A program made the position numbers and the translations under genes. A stretch of 45,954 nucleotides of DNA, taken from NCBI GenBank assembly GCA_902780385.1, contig CACZFF010000039.1:1-45954 (forward strand), in the 5' to 3' direction. Origin of the DNA: an uncultured Lachnospiraceae bacterium (GTDB taxonomy: Bacteria > Bacillota > Clostridia > Lachnospirales > Lachnospiraceae). The notes below the pieces were generated by a model. It made no database searches. It saw only the letters and a list, made by a program, of their open reading frames with translations, and was not told the DNA's origin. Below, piece by piece: positions 32,211-41,780 of the stretch. Within the stretch, counting starts at the first letter, position 1; each line of letters opens with the position of its first letter.

Positions 32211-33437
32211 ATGACCTATCAGGAGGCTTACAGCAAGCTGGAGGAGTACGGACAGCTTCATGTTCTCAAATATTATGACGAGCTGGATGACGCTCAGAAG
32301 GAACAGCTGCTGCAGCAGGTGGATGAGACGGACTTTTCCGTTCTGCAGTACATAGACCACAAGGATGCAGCGCTCGAAGTCAAAGAAATCTCCCCCCTTG
32401 CAGCTATGGAACTGGATGAGATCAACAGGCGCAAAGATGAGTTTACCCGGATCGGCCTGGACGCCATCCGCCGGGGAAAGGTCGCGGCAGTCCTTCTTGC
32501 GGGCGGCATGGGAACACGTCTGGGATCCGATGATCCCAAGTGCATGTATGACATCGGCATCACGCACCCTGTCTATATCATGCAGAGACTGGTTGAGAAC
32601 CTGATGGAAGTCGTCGATGCTGCAGGCGTTCCTGTTCCTTTCTTTATCATGACCAGCGACAAGAACCACGACAAGACGGTCTCTTTCATGAAAGAGAAGA
32701 ACTATTTCGGCTATGACCCTTCCATGATCTGGTTCTTCAAGCAGGAAATGGCACCGGCGGCCGATTACAGCGGCAAGGTGTACATGGAAGAAAAGTACAG
32801 GATCTCCACATCTCCCAACGGCAACGGCGGCTGGTTCCTGTCCATGAAGCGCTGCGGTCTGATCGACAAGGTCCATGAGCTCGGCATCGAATGGCTCAAC
32901 ACCTTTGCTGTTGACAATGTCCTGCAGCGGATCGCCGACCCGGTCTTCGTGGGCGCGACGATCGCTTCCGGCTGTGCTTCGGGTGCCAAGACCGTCCGCA
33001 AGGCTCACAGGGATGAGCGTGTCGGTGCCATCTGCCTTGCTGACGGAAAACCTTCCGTCATCGAATACTATGAGATGACTCCCGAGCTTCTGGACGCCAA
33101 AAATGAAAATGGTGATCCCGCTTACAATTTCGGCGTCATCATGAACTATCTCTTCCGTGAAAAAGACCTCGAGCGCATTGTGGACGAGGTGCTCCCGGTC
33201 CATATCGTTGAGAAGAAGATAGCATGCCTCGATGAGAAGGGAAATCCCGTCTCTCCGGAAGAGCCGAACGGATATAAGTTTGAACAGCTCGTACTGGACA
33301 TGGTCCGGGAACTGGATACCTGCCTTCCCGTGGAAGTGGATCGCTCCAGGGAGTTTGCACCGATCAAAAACAAGACCGGGATCGACTCCGTTGAGAGCGC
33401 GCGGGAACTCTGCAAAGCCATTGGAATAGAACTGTGA
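32211..33437 (+). CDS. UDPGP-family (UAP1/AGX-like) UDP-sugar pyrophosphorylase
   Basis: A 408-residue nucleotidyltransferase of the eukaryotic-like UDPGP family. The UTP-binding loop is LLAGGMGTRLGSDDPKCMYD (about residues 97-116). FFIMTSDKNHDKT, then WFFKQEMAPA, and NGNGGWFLSM are as in UAP1/AGX, which make UDP-GlcNAc or UDP-GalNAc; UDP-glucose is also possible. The only good Shine-Dalgarno, AAGGAGG near 32164-32170, is separated from ATG 32211 by a hairpin GCCGG/CCGGC that may bring the two together. Confidence 0.85.
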   Translation: MTYQEAYSKLEEYGQLHVLKYYDELDDAQKEQLLQQVDETDFSVLQYIDHKDAALEVKEISPLAAMELDEINRRKDEFTRIGLDAIRRGKVAAVLLAGGMGTRLGSDDPKCMYDIGITHPVYIMQRLVENLMEVVDAAGVPVPFFIMTSDKNHDKTVSFMKEKNYFGYDPSMIWFFKQEMAPAADYSGKVYMEEKYRISTSPNGNGGWFLSMKRCGLIDKVHELGIEWLNTFAVDNVLQRIADPVFVGATIASGCASGAKTVRKAHRDERVGAICLADGKPSVIEYYEMTPELLDAKNENGDPAYNFGVIMNYLFREKDLERIVDEVLPVHIVEKKIACLDEKGNPVSPEEPNGYKFEQLVLDMVRELDTCLPVEVDRSREFAPIKNKTGIDSVESARELCKAIGIEL

Positions 33438-33514
33438 TCATAAAAGAACCGCTGCTGCCCGCAGCCTGAGGGACCGGGCAGCGGCGGACGGCCAGATCCG
33501 CGGAGAGGAGCTAA

Positions 33515-33781
33515 ATGTTTCGTTTATGGGTAAGAGAATGGAAGGATAATCATCTCATCAAAGATACAGTGATCGAGGATGCATCCGACGATACCAGGAC
33601 ACATAAGGTTTTCCGCGCCCTTGAGAAGGCCTGTGTGGAGTTTGACCTGGCCGTCCCGGTCTGGCTGGACGCCACCATCCGGGATTTTCAGAGACATGCC
33701 AGGGCGCGCTTTACCAAAGATGCCTTTGTGGAGGAGATCGATTTCGACTATCTGGAGATCTACGTGATCGAAGAGGATTAA
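33515..33781 (+). CDS. Conserved-looking small acidic protein of unknown function
   Basis: I cannot assign a function to this 88-residue soluble protein. It is rich in Asp and Glu near the ends, with an amphipathic helix around THKVFRALEKACVEFDLA and a C-terminal strand DFDYLEIYVIEED. GGAGAGGAGC directly precedes the ATG, a strong site that supports real translation. It follows the pyrophosphorylase gene by 77 bases with a GC-rich hairpin between, so it is probably in the same operon. Confidence 0.65.
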   Translation: MFRLWVREWKDNHLIKDTVIEDASDDTRTHKVFRALEKACVEFDLAVPVWLDATIRDFQRHARARFTKDAFVEEIDFDYLEIYVIEED

Positions 33782-34065
33782 AGAAGAATAAAGAAGACTA
33801 AAGAAGAGGATTCAATGTGCGGGGCAGGCGCCCGCAAGAAGTGAATAAGCCCTGCCTTGTTCCCCGGTTTTGGCAGTATTTTCCGCAGGTTTTTTACAAT
33901 TTGGTTCGTAAAAACACACAGAAACAACACATTTCAAGCCTACACTGAAAAATATAAGAGATCAGAACATGATTATGATTACAGTTCTGCGGCTATATGT
34001 TTCAGATGTTTTTTTATGTTTGAAAACAGCGGCAGAAGAGTTTTAGAAGTGAAAGGGCGGAAAAT

Positions 34066-35991
34066 ATGTCAGACGAAAGATTCTATTCCGAAGATACTTT
34101 TGAAGACAAGCACTCAGGAAATCCGGAAGATGCCGGGCAGCATGATGCCGGGCAGGATCGGACACAGGAAATACAGGATCAGACAAAAGACACGGCTCAG
34201 AATACCCCCCATTATTCCAAAGGCGGATATTTTTACAGCACAACGAATTTGAATGATTCCGGAAATAACAGCTCCTATGAAAGTGACGGCAGCATAAGCA
34301 ACAGCTCTTATGAAAACGGCAGCTATAACAGCTACAGTTCCTATGAGGGCGCAAGCGGAACTTCCTACACCGGTGCGGCCGCAGGCGGCACTCCTTATAC
34401 TGAAGCAGCCGGAAGCAGCACTTCTTACACTGGAGCAGCCGGAAGCAGCACTTCTTACACCGGCACGGCTGCAGGCAGCAGCTCTCACGAGAAGGCGGAG
34501 AGCGGACCTGCTGCAACCGGAAACGGCCGCTATTACAGCTACAATAGGACCGGGACAGACAGCGGAGCGCCTTCCGGCAATAACAATAACCGAGGCGGAG
34601 ACTATCGCAGGCGCAGAAGCCGCAGGGGCGGCGGACGTCTAGCAGTCGTCCTCGCTGTGATCCTGGTGTTTGTGATCGGAGCGAGCGTCGGTGCGCTGGC
34701 ATCCGGACGCTTGTCAGGTGCTTCCCTGCAGGGCGGAAATTCTTCCTCGCAGAGCCGGAATGAAGCAGCCGTCAAAGAAACAGAAAAAGAATCGGACAAG
34801 GAAGCAGAAAGTGCAGGTTCTTCTTTGCAGAGCGGGCAAACATCCGGCGGAGGCACGATCTCCACAGTGAAGGAGGCAATGGGACAAAGTTCTCTCGCGG
34901 ACACAACTGTTGCCGACGTTGCCGAGCAAGTCATGCCTGCCATTGTTTCTGTCTACAACAAATATACAGAAGAGAGCCAGTTTTTCGGCAGGACATATAC
35001 ACAGGAAGGTGAATCCGCAGGCTCCGGAATTATCATTGAGGAGACAGCCGATGAGCTTCTGATCGTCACCAACAACCACGTGGTTGAAGGTGCGGACAGC
35101 CTCAGTGTCCAGTTCATCGATGAGACGAACTGTGAAGCTTCGCTGAAGGGAACGGACGCCAGCTCAGACCTGGCGGTGATCGCGGTTTCTCTCGACTCCC
35201 TCACGGAAGGGACAAAATCGAATATTGCCATTGCAGAACTCGGGGATTCCGACAGTCTTCGTATCGGTGAGCATGCGATTGCCATCGGCAACGCCCTCGG
35301 CTACGGCCAGTCCCTCACGGTCGGTTACATCAGTGCCCTCAACCGTGAGATCACCAGTGAAGACGGCATCACGGGAACCTTTATCCAGACAGATGCGGCG
35401 ATCAACCCCGGCAATTCCGGCGGTGCCCTGCTGAATTCCAAGGGGCAGGTCATCGGTATCAACTCCAACAAGATCGGCGGAAGCGCCGTAGAAGGTATGG
35501 GATTTGCGATCCCGATCTCCAAGGCAATCCCGATCATCGACGGCCTCAAGACTCAGGAGAGCAGGACCAAGGTCGCGGAAGAGGAACAGGGCGTGCTGGG
35601 AATCTACGGTATTTCCGTCACCTCGGATGTTGCCAGCGCTTATGGCCTCCAGGTCGGTGCTTATATTGAGGAGATCATCGAGGGCACCGGCGCTGCGGAC
35701 AGCGATCTGCAGCAGGGAGATATCATCACTGCCATCAACGGACAGACGATCACAGGCATGGAGGACCTTCAGAATCAGCTCGCCTATTACACTGCAGGTG
35801 AGGAAGTGACCCTGACAGTACAGCACCCCATGGAGGGAGGCGAATATGAAGAGCGCGAGATCAAGCTGACGCTGTCAAAGAAAAGCGATGTCAGCAGCTC
35901 CTCCGGCGACGGCAGGCAGGGAGCCGGGCAGAGGCAGCAGCCTTCCGAGGAAGATGATTACGGACTTTTCTCCTTCCCCTTCGGTTTCTGA
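34066..35991 (+). CDS. htrA: HtrA/DegP-like membrane-anchored serine protease with PDZ domain
   Basis: A 641-residue S1C protease. A long disordered cytoplasmic N-terminus (1-190, Ser/Tyr/Gly-rich with tandem GAAGSSTSYT units near 104-136, then RRRRSRRGGG) precedes one membrane span (191-212). The trypsin-like domain has the triad His338 (TNNHVVEG), Asp368 (SSDLAVI) and Ser451 (NPGNSGGAL), and a PDZ domain covers about 525-605. It degrades or refolds damaged exported proteins. The N-terminal extension is unusually long. It stands alone, with 284 bases of AT-rich upstream DNA. Confidence 0.93.
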   Translation: MSDERFYSEDTFEDKHSGNPEDAGQHDAGQDRTQEIQDQTKDTAQNTPHYSKGGYFYSTTNLNDSGNNSSYESDGSISNSSYENGSYNSYSSYEGASGTSYTGAAAGGTPYTEAAGSSTSYTGAAGSSTSYTGTAAGSSSHEKAESGPAATGNGRYYSYNRTGTDSGAPSGNNNNRGGDYRRRRSRRGGGRLAVVLAVILVFVIGASVGALASGRLSGASLQGGNSSSQSRNEAAVKETEKESDKEAESAGSSLQSGQTSGGGTISTVKEAMGQSSLADTTVADVAEQVMPAIVSVYNKYTEESQFFGRTYTQEGESAGSGIIIEETADELLIVTNNHVVEGADSLSVQFIDETNCEASLKGTDASSDLAVIAVSLDSLTEGTKSNIAIAELGDSDSLRIGEHAIAIGNALGYGQSLTVGYISALNREITSEDGITGTFIQTDAAINPGNSGGALLNSKGQVIGINSNKIGGSAVEGMGFAIPISKAIPIIDGLKTQESRTKVAEEEQGVLGIYGISVTSDVASAYGLQVGAYIEEIIEGTGAADSDLQQGDIITAINGQTITGMEDLQNQLAYYTAGEEVTLTVQHPMEGGEYEEREIKLTLSKKSDVSSSSGDGRQGAGQRQQPSEEDDYGLFSFPFGF

Positions 35992-36040
35992 ACTCCGCGT
36001 CAATTCTGATCAACAGGAATATTAAAATATTAAAAGGAAT

Positions 36041-36090
36041 GCATTTGGCTTGCAGTTCACGTCCCCGGCGGGACGTGAACTGCAAATGCT
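36041..36090. repeat. Perfect 16-bp hairpin between htrA and the clpX-like gene
   Basis: TTGCAGTTCACGTCCC (36050-36065) and GGGACGTGAACTGCAA (36070-36085) pair perfectly around CGGC. The helix can extend with GCATT/AATGC past a small bulge. There is no T run on the plus strand. It resembles the hairpin at 4056-4085 in style (long stem, 4-base loop). Confidence 0.6.
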
Positions 36091-36093
36091 CTT

Positions 36094-36151
36094 AATAAAT
36101 ATGATGTAGAGGCTCCTTGAACCGACTTTTGACCTCAACATCATAAATATT
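36094..36151. repeat. Imperfect 19-bp inverted repeat around a 20-base core
   Basis: AATAAATATGATGTAGAGG (36094-36112) pairs with CCTCAACATCATAAATATT (36133-36151) with a few mismatches. It encloses CTCCTTGAACCGACTTTTGA. It looks like a short palindromic intergenic element and lies 130 bases before the clpX-like start. A second, weaker GC-rich hairpin follows at about 36212-36243. Confidence 0.5.
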
Positions 36152-36280
36152 TGTACAGGCGTGTATCTCAGTGCATGCAAAGTGCTTCAACAATGAGACA
36201 AGTGTAAATCGGCCCCGCTCTGCATTTTTTGCAGGACGGGGCATCATGGCATACAGAGAATGTGGAGACGGTATTTGAAT

Positions 36281-38104
36281 ATGGCACAAAATAATGGAAA
36301 TGATAATGGAAATTCACATGTAACAGAGTATTGCGTCATGTGCAGACGTCCGGATACCACTGCGGGAAAAATGATCCATATGCCCGGAAATCTGTGTGTC
36401 TGCAGTGATTGTATGCAGAAAATGATGAACTTCGCAGGCACCATGGATTTTTCGAAAATAACAGGCGACTCCGGGATGACGCAGAATCTTTTCAATATGT
36501 TCTACGGAGGAAACCAGGGCGGGGGTGCACAGGACAGCCGGAAGGACTCCCCTGATTCCGGAGACAGGTCTTCTGCGGACAATTCCGGCCATTCCGGTGC
36601 AGACCATGGAGCCCGGGCAGAGGCTGAGGATACCGGAAAGGATACTGTGGAAGTCATCACGGAAACTGTTCCGGCCGCAGATGCCGCGGACAGTGATCCG
36701 GATGACGGCGCGCAGGAGGACGGAGTGGAGATTGAACGGGGGATCGATGCATCTGTCATCCTCCGGGCCCTGGGACTTACCGCCGGCACATCCTCCGGGG
36801 ACAGTGATGAAGAAGACGGAGACGAGGGAGACCCGGATGGCGGAAAAGGTTCCGGCGGCAAAGGCCGCAAGGGCCCATCTGTCAGTTTTCTCAATCTGGG
36901 GGACATCTTCGGAACCGGCGGAGGCTTCGGCCAGTCGGGTCCCAAAGTCAAAAAGAAAAAGAAAAGCAATCGGAAACCTGTTTTTTCCATCGATCACATT
37001 CCGGCTCCCCACAAGATCAAGGAAGAACTCGACCGCTATGTGATCGGTCAGGACCGGGCAAAGAAATTTATTTCTGTTGCTGCCTACAACCACTATAAAC
37101 GTGTCAAGACAGGCACAATGGATGAGATTGAGATCGAGAAGTCCAATATCCTGCTGATCGGTCCCACCGGCTGCGGCAAGACTTATCTTGTCCGCACACT
37201 GGCAGAGCTTCTGGACGTTCCGCTCGCCATTTCCGATGCCACATCCCTCACTGAGGCCGGCTACATAGGAGATGATATCGAGAGCGTGATCTCAAAGCTT
37301 CTGGCGGCTGCAGACAATGATGTCGAAAAGGCAGAGAAGGGTATTGTTTTTATCGACGAGATCGACAAGATCGCCAAAAAGCGCAATACCAATTCCCGCG
37401 ATGTCAGCGGAGAATCTGTACAGCAGGGGCTTTTGAAGCTTTTGGAGGGCGCGGAGGTCGAGGTGCCTGTCGGGGCCAGCAGCAAAAACGCAATGGTCCC
37501 TCTGGCAACGGTCAATACCCGCAATATCCTCTTTATCTGCGGCGGCGCCTTCCCCAACCTTGAGACCATTATCCGCGAGCGGCTGCAAAAGCAGACATCC
37601 ATGGGGTTCAGTGCCCAGCTCAAAGACCATTTTGACAACGACAAAAATATTCTGGACAATGTGACCAACGAGGATCTGCGAAGATTCGGAATGATCCCCG
37701 AATTCATCGGCCGCCTGCCGATCACCTGTGTCCTGCAGGGCCTTGATACGGACATGCTCGTCCGTATTCTCCGTGAGCCCAAAAACGCGATCCTCAAACA
37801 ATATCAGAAGCTTCTTGCCCTGGACGAGGTGGATCTTCAGTTTGAAGAGGACGCCCTGGAGGCGATTGCCTCCAAAGCTCTTGAGCGGGATACCGGCGCC
37901 CGCGGCCTCCGCTCCGTGATCGAGGGATTCATGATGGATATCATGTACGAGATCCCCAAGGACGAAAATATAGGCAGAGTGACGATCACCCGCGCATTTG
38001 TGGAGGGGAAGGGAGGTCCAGTCATCGAAATCCGGACGGATACACCCAGGCAGATCCCCATGAACACAGCTGAGACAGCAGCTCCTGTGGCAGCCCCTGT
38101 GTAA
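36281..38104 (+). CDS. Divergent ClpX-like AAA+ unfoldase with long acidic insertion
   Basis: A 607-residue protein, about 190 longer than standard ClpX. The N-terminal zinc domain is CVMC and CSDC (about residues 18-53). An acidic, low-complexity Gly/Ser/Asp linker of about 150 residues follows, then the ClpX AAA+ module: Walker A IGPTGCGKTYL, GYIG pore loop, Walker B GIVFIDEIDKI, DVSGESVQQGLLKLLEG, and GARGLRSVIEGF near the end. The RKH loop of ClpX is replaced (GASSKNAMVPLATV) and the ClpP-docking IGF loop reads MGF. It may therefore have its own substrates. GGAGACGG lies upstream of the ATG at 36281. Confidence 0.85.
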   Translation: MAQNNGNDNGNSHVTEYCVMCRRPDTTAGKMIHMPGNLCVCSDCMQKMMNFAGTMDFSKITGDSGMTQNLFNMFYGGNQGGGAQDSRKDSPDSGDRSSADNSGHSGADHGARAEAEDTGKDTVEVITETVPAADAADSDPDDGAQEDGVEIERGIDASVILRALGLTAGTSSGDSDEEDGDEGDPDGGKGSGGKGRKGPSVSFLNLGDIFGTGGGFGQSGPKVKKKKKSNRKPVFSIDHIPAPHKIKEELDRYVIGQDRAKKFISVAAYNHYKRVKTGTMDEIEIEKSNILLIGPTGCGKTYLVRTLAELLDVPLAISDATSLTEAGYIGDDIESVISKLLAAADNDVEKAEKGIVFIDEIDKIAKKRNTNSRDVSGESVQQGLLKLLEGAEVEVPVGASSKNAMVPLATVNTRNILFICGGAFPNLETIIRERLQKQTSMGFSAQLKDHFDNDKNILDNVTNEDLRRFGMIPEFIGRLPITCVLQGLDTDMLVRILREPKNAILKQYQKLLALDEVDLQFEEDALEAIASKALERDTGARGLRSVIEGFMMDIMYEIPKDENIGRVTITRAFVEGKGGPVIEIRTDTPRQIPMNTAETAAPVAAPV

Positions 38105-38143
38105 TATTGCCGCATGTCTGCACCCTCTGCAGGATTTAGAGAA

Positions 38144-38165
38144 CACGCCCTTGACAGGGCGTGTA
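38144..38165. repeat. ACACGCCC hairpin related to repeat copy A
   Basis: ACACGCCC and GGGCGTGT pair around TTGACA. The same stem sequence, with a different loop, forms the last hairpin of repeat copy A (2888-2909). It may be a solitary piece of that repeat family. Confidence 0.45.
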
Positions 38166-38306
38166 CAAGTAACAACGGAGGTTTCAACAGATATCCAATA
38201 ACTTCTTCGAATCCTTTTTTTACTGGCTGTGAATATGCTATACTAAGACATAGTTGTGACAATCGGTTTGGCAAAATGCTGTTTGATGGACGGGAAAGGG
38301 CGATAT

Positions 38307-41300
38307 ATGATCAAAAAGGAAAAAAGGACAGATAAGTCCGGAACCGGCCGGAAGGACTCTGCATACGGCAGAGCGGCAGGGAGACGAAAATGCCTGCTTT
38401 TGGCCAGCCTGTTTCTGGCAGTGCTCGTAACCGCGGCAGGCTTGTGCTGCATGCAGACTTATGCAGACACTTCGGATAACAAGACAAAAACGGTCGTGAT
38501 CCGGACGGATTCGGAAGACAAATTTGCGGCTGAGACAGCAAAACTGGCCAAGAAAAGCCGCGGACTGACAATACAGAGCACAGGTGCGGCAAAGGCATAT
38601 TCTTCCGGCCGTCTGATTGTGTGCGTTAAGAAAGGCAGCCGGGTTGATTTTTCCAAATACAATGCCGCGACAGTGGTCGAGAGCAATTTCGGCATATCTC
38701 TTGTCCAGTTCAGCTCCGGAAGTGAGGCAAAGAAAGCCGCAAAGAAGATCGCGGCACTCTCTTCTGTATCTTATGTGGAGCCGGATGACTGTGCTGTCAA
38801 TCTCGGCGACACGAAGGTGGAACACATTTATCTGGAAGGAAGCTCAATGCAGCAGGGCGAGGATGACGGTCTTTCCGGCGATGAAAGCGGTGCGGTGATG
38901 CCCGCATCTTCCGGTATGACAGAGGACCAGGCCTATCAGCAGACGCTGCAGGCGTCGGGAGTAACCGTTTCTTCCAATGCCATGTCATGGGGCGCCTCCT
39001 ATATCCAGGCGGACAAATATGCCGCATTTGTCAAAGCAAATACAAAGAAGTCGATTACAGTTGCCGTTGTCGACAGCGGTGTGTCCTATCATGTGAAAAT
39101 GAAGGGCAGGATTCTACCAGGCAAAGATTTTGTGGACAATGACAGTAATCCCTCGGACAAAAACGGCCATGGAACACACGTGGCCGGAACCATAGTGGAC
39201 TGCACACCGGGGATCAATGTCAAGATCCTTCCGGTGCGTGTCATCAATGCATACGGCAACGGAAGCCCTTCTGTGGTCGGAAACGGCATCCGCTACGCAG
39301 TGAACAAGGGAGCAAAGGTCATCAACCTGAGCCTGTCCGCATTCCGGCATTACAACTACATCGAGCAGTGCATCACCTATGCCTTCAATAAAGGTGTCAC
39401 GGTCGTTGTCGCCGCGGGAAATGAGAGCCAGAATACACAGTATGTGTGCCCTGCCCATATGGACACCCCCATTGTTGTGGGAGCGATCAATTCCAGCGGA
39501 AAAAGGGCATCTTTTTCCAATTACGGTTCTTCTCTGGATATCACAGCACCCGGTGTCGATATTACAAGCTGCTGGCTGAACGGACAATACGCGACAGCCA
39601 CCGGGACTTCCATGGCGGCACCGCATATTTCAGCTGCGGCAGCCATGTACAGGCTGATGAATCCATGGATCAAAGGCGTCAAGACACAATATTTTGTGCG
39701 CTGCTATGCCAAGGATCTGGGTGCCAAGGGGACAGACAAGTATTACGGAAGGGGTGTACCCCGCATGGCGGGCTCCATCACACCCAGCAAGGTCACGCTT
39801 TCGAAAACAAGCCTGTCTCTGCAGGTCAAAAAGACCGCGACGCTCAAGGCAGCGATCACGCCCTACTATGCAGGCAAAAACAAACTGACCTGGACTTCCA
39901 GCAATAAAAACGTTGTGACAGTGTCCGGCGGAAAGATCACCGCCAAGGGCAGAGGAACAGCCACTATCACGGTCAAGACGGTGAACGGCAAAAAGGCTTC
40001 CTGTAAAGTGACTGTGACGTCCGCTTCATCTGCTTCCTCAGCCGGCACCATCAAAGGGCTGGCAAAGAAAGTGACTGCTGCGTCAGACCAGGCTGATACA
40101 TCTTCCGAAAACCAGACAGACAGGGCACCTGGCAGCGGAACACCCCAATCCCCGGCTGCAGAGGACACCCTTACCGCAGCTGCGGCGCAGGAGACGGTCA
40201 GGATTTACATTTATCCTTCCGAAAAAGCCGGCAATACGCCGGTACAGGACGGAAGCATTGTTGAGGGCTCCCGTCTGGCACTCGAAGCGGAGATCGTCCC
40301 GGCACAGACGGGGACTGCCGCGCTCCGGTGGAAGAGCAGCTGCCCGGAAATCGCAGAGATTGATGAAAACGGCCTGGTAACTGCCCTTTCTGCGGGTGAA
40401 ACGCAGATCACAGCCCGGCTTTCCTCTGCTGAAGAAAATGGATCCGCAAGAACTGACGCCACTGACGCTGCTGAGGCTTCTGACCTTGCTCTCGGAACTT
40501 TTACGATCAAGGTCGTCAAACCTTCCATTCTGACAAGATGGGCTTCCTATGGGGGAGGAAACGACAGTGAGGTGAAGATGGATGCAGTTGTCCGTCTCCC
40601 TTCAGCGATCAATGAAAACAGTCAGGACAGTGAAGACGATGCCGGCCGGATCAATCCGCAGGCTGACTATGTACTTGCGCTCCTCAGCAGAAAAGACGAG
40701 GGCTGCACCCTTCTCGGGGCTGTGAACCTGGGCGGCGAAGACAACGGGACAGTCCACTCCCACAACAAAGAAAACGGGAAAGCGCGTACAGATATTAAAG
40801 AACCGAAAGATGTATCAGATCCCATGCTGGGTGATCTTTCTTCAGGCAAACAGGATACCGAGGCAGGAATTCTATATCTGAACTCGGTAAAATCCGAAGG
40901 CTGTAAGGCTGATATGTCTCTCAAGGCAAATCTCGACGCCCTTCGGGTGCTCGCCAGAGCCGGTTCCTCCTCCGGGGAAAGGGTTACAGACTGTGTTCTC
41001 GCGGTCTATACAGACAGCGCTTTTGAAGAAAGAGAAGAGGCGGTAAAAGAAAAAGATAAGGAGAAGATCCTGCATATTGACCAGGAAGCAGTATGTTCAT
41101 GCAGCTTCCATCTCTCCTATGACCTTCCCGATGCTCCCGGAAAGGCTGCTGAAGAGGCGGCTCCTTCTGACAGTACTGATACTAGTACAGTCGATGAGAC
41201 ACAGCCCCGGACCGGATCCGACACAGACCATGACAGCACCGGGACCCCTGAGGACAAGGGCGATCCTTCCGGGGAAAAAGCCGAAGAAAAGGCTGATACT

Positions 41301-41636
41301 GAAGAAGACAGCGGCTCCTCTTCCAGTGAGAAAAATACTCAGGCTGAGCCAGCATCAGACGAAGAAGCGGTCGATGCAGCTGACGACAAGACGGAAGCTG
41401 AGGATGGCAGGGAAGATACGGAGAAATCAGATGTGACACCGGATGAAAACACCGGTGCGGCAGAAGACAAAGCGAGCGTCTCCGCGGAGGCCGATTCCGC
41501 AAAAGACAGCGGCTCCGCTGAAAGAAACAGTGAAGACTGCCTACTGAAGAAAACTTCTTCTGAAGGGGAGACCTCTGATCATGCCGGACAGACAGAGGAC
41601 ACGGACATGAGCAAAAACAGCCCGGCTGCAGATTGA
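38307..41636 (+). CDS. Large secreted subtilisin-like (S8) protease with Ig-like domains and acidic tail
   Basis: A 1109-residue exported protein. A signal peptide (about 28-53, ending QTYA) and an inhibitor-like propeptide (about 95-165) precede the S8 catalytic domain. The triad is Asp256 (AVVDSG), His288 (NGHGTHVAGT) and Ser435 (GTSMAAPH). Two BIG2-type Ig-like domains follow (about 495-580 and 625-740). The last 150 residues are a highly acidic Glu/Asp/Ser/Thr-rich tail without sorting motif. It probably acts outside the cell or at the cell surface. Start ATG 38307, chosen before the basic signal-peptide N-region. Confidence 0.9.
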   Translation: MIKKEKRTDKSGTGRKDSAYGRAAGRRKCLLLASLFLAVLVTAAGLCCMQTYADTSDNKTKTVVIRTDSEDKFAAETAKLAKKSRGLTIQSTGAAKAYSSGRLIVCVKKGSRVDFSKYNAATVVESNFGISLVQFSSGSEAKKAAKKIAALSSVSYVEPDDCAVNLGDTKVEHIYLEGSSMQQGEDDGLSGDESGAVMPASSGMTEDQAYQQTLQASGVTVSSNAMSWGASYIQADKYAAFVKANTKKSITVAVVDSGVSYHVKMKGRILPGKDFVDNDSNPSDKNGHGTHVAGTIVDCTPGINVKILPVRVINAYGNGSPSVVGNGIRYAVNKGAKVINLSLSAFRHYNYIEQCITYAFNKGVTVVVAAGNESQNTQYVCPAHMDTPIVVGAINSSGKRASFSNYGSSLDITAPGVDITSCWLNGQYATATGTSMAAPHISAAAAMYRLMNPWIKGVKTQYFVRCYAKDLGAKGTDKYYGRGVPRMAGSITPSKVTLSKTSLSLQVKKTATLKAAITPYYAGKNKLTWTSSNKNVVTVSGGKITAKGRGTATITVKTVNGKKASCKVTVTSASSASSAGTIKGLAKKVTAASDQADTSSENQTDRAPGSGTPQSPAAEDTLTAAAAQETVRIYIYPSEKAGNTPVQDGSIVEGSRLALEAEIVPAQTGTAALRWKSSCPEIAEIDENGLVTALSAGETQITARLSSAEENGSARTDATDAAEASDLALGTFTIKVVKPSILTRWASYGGGNDSEVKMDAVVRLPSAINENSQDSEDDAGRINPQADYVLALLSRKDEGCTLLGAVNLGGEDNGTVHSHNKENGKARTDIKEPKDVSDPMLGDLSSGKQDTEAGILYLNSVKSEGCKADMSLKANLDALRVLARAGSSSGERVTDCVLAVYTDSAFEEREEAVKEKDKEKILHIDQEAVCSCSFHLSYDLPDAPGKAAEEAAPSDSTDTSTVDETQPRTGSDTDHDSTGTPEDKGDPSGEKAEEKADTEEDSGSSSSEKNTQAEPASDEEAVDAADDKTEAEDGREDTEKSDVTPDENTGAAEDKASVSAEADSAKDSGSAERNSEDCLLKKTSSEGETSDHAGQTEDTDMSKNSPAAD

Positions 41637-41727
41637 TGCATTGAATCCCGGACAGACCGCTGCAGCTGATCTTTACTGCGGCGATTTCAGGATTAACAGC
41701 GATATCAACATTATCAAAGCAGAAAAA

Positions 41728-41774
41728 CACCCCCTCTGCACGGACCATCATCCGGCAAAGGGGGTGCTTTTTTT
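41728..41774. terminator. Bidirectional terminator after the subtilase gene
   Basis: CACCCCCT (41728-41735) pairs with AGGGGGTG (41759-41766). It is followed by seven Ts and preceded by an A run, so it serves both convergent genes. Confidence 0.8.
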
Positions 41775-41780
41775 ACGTGA

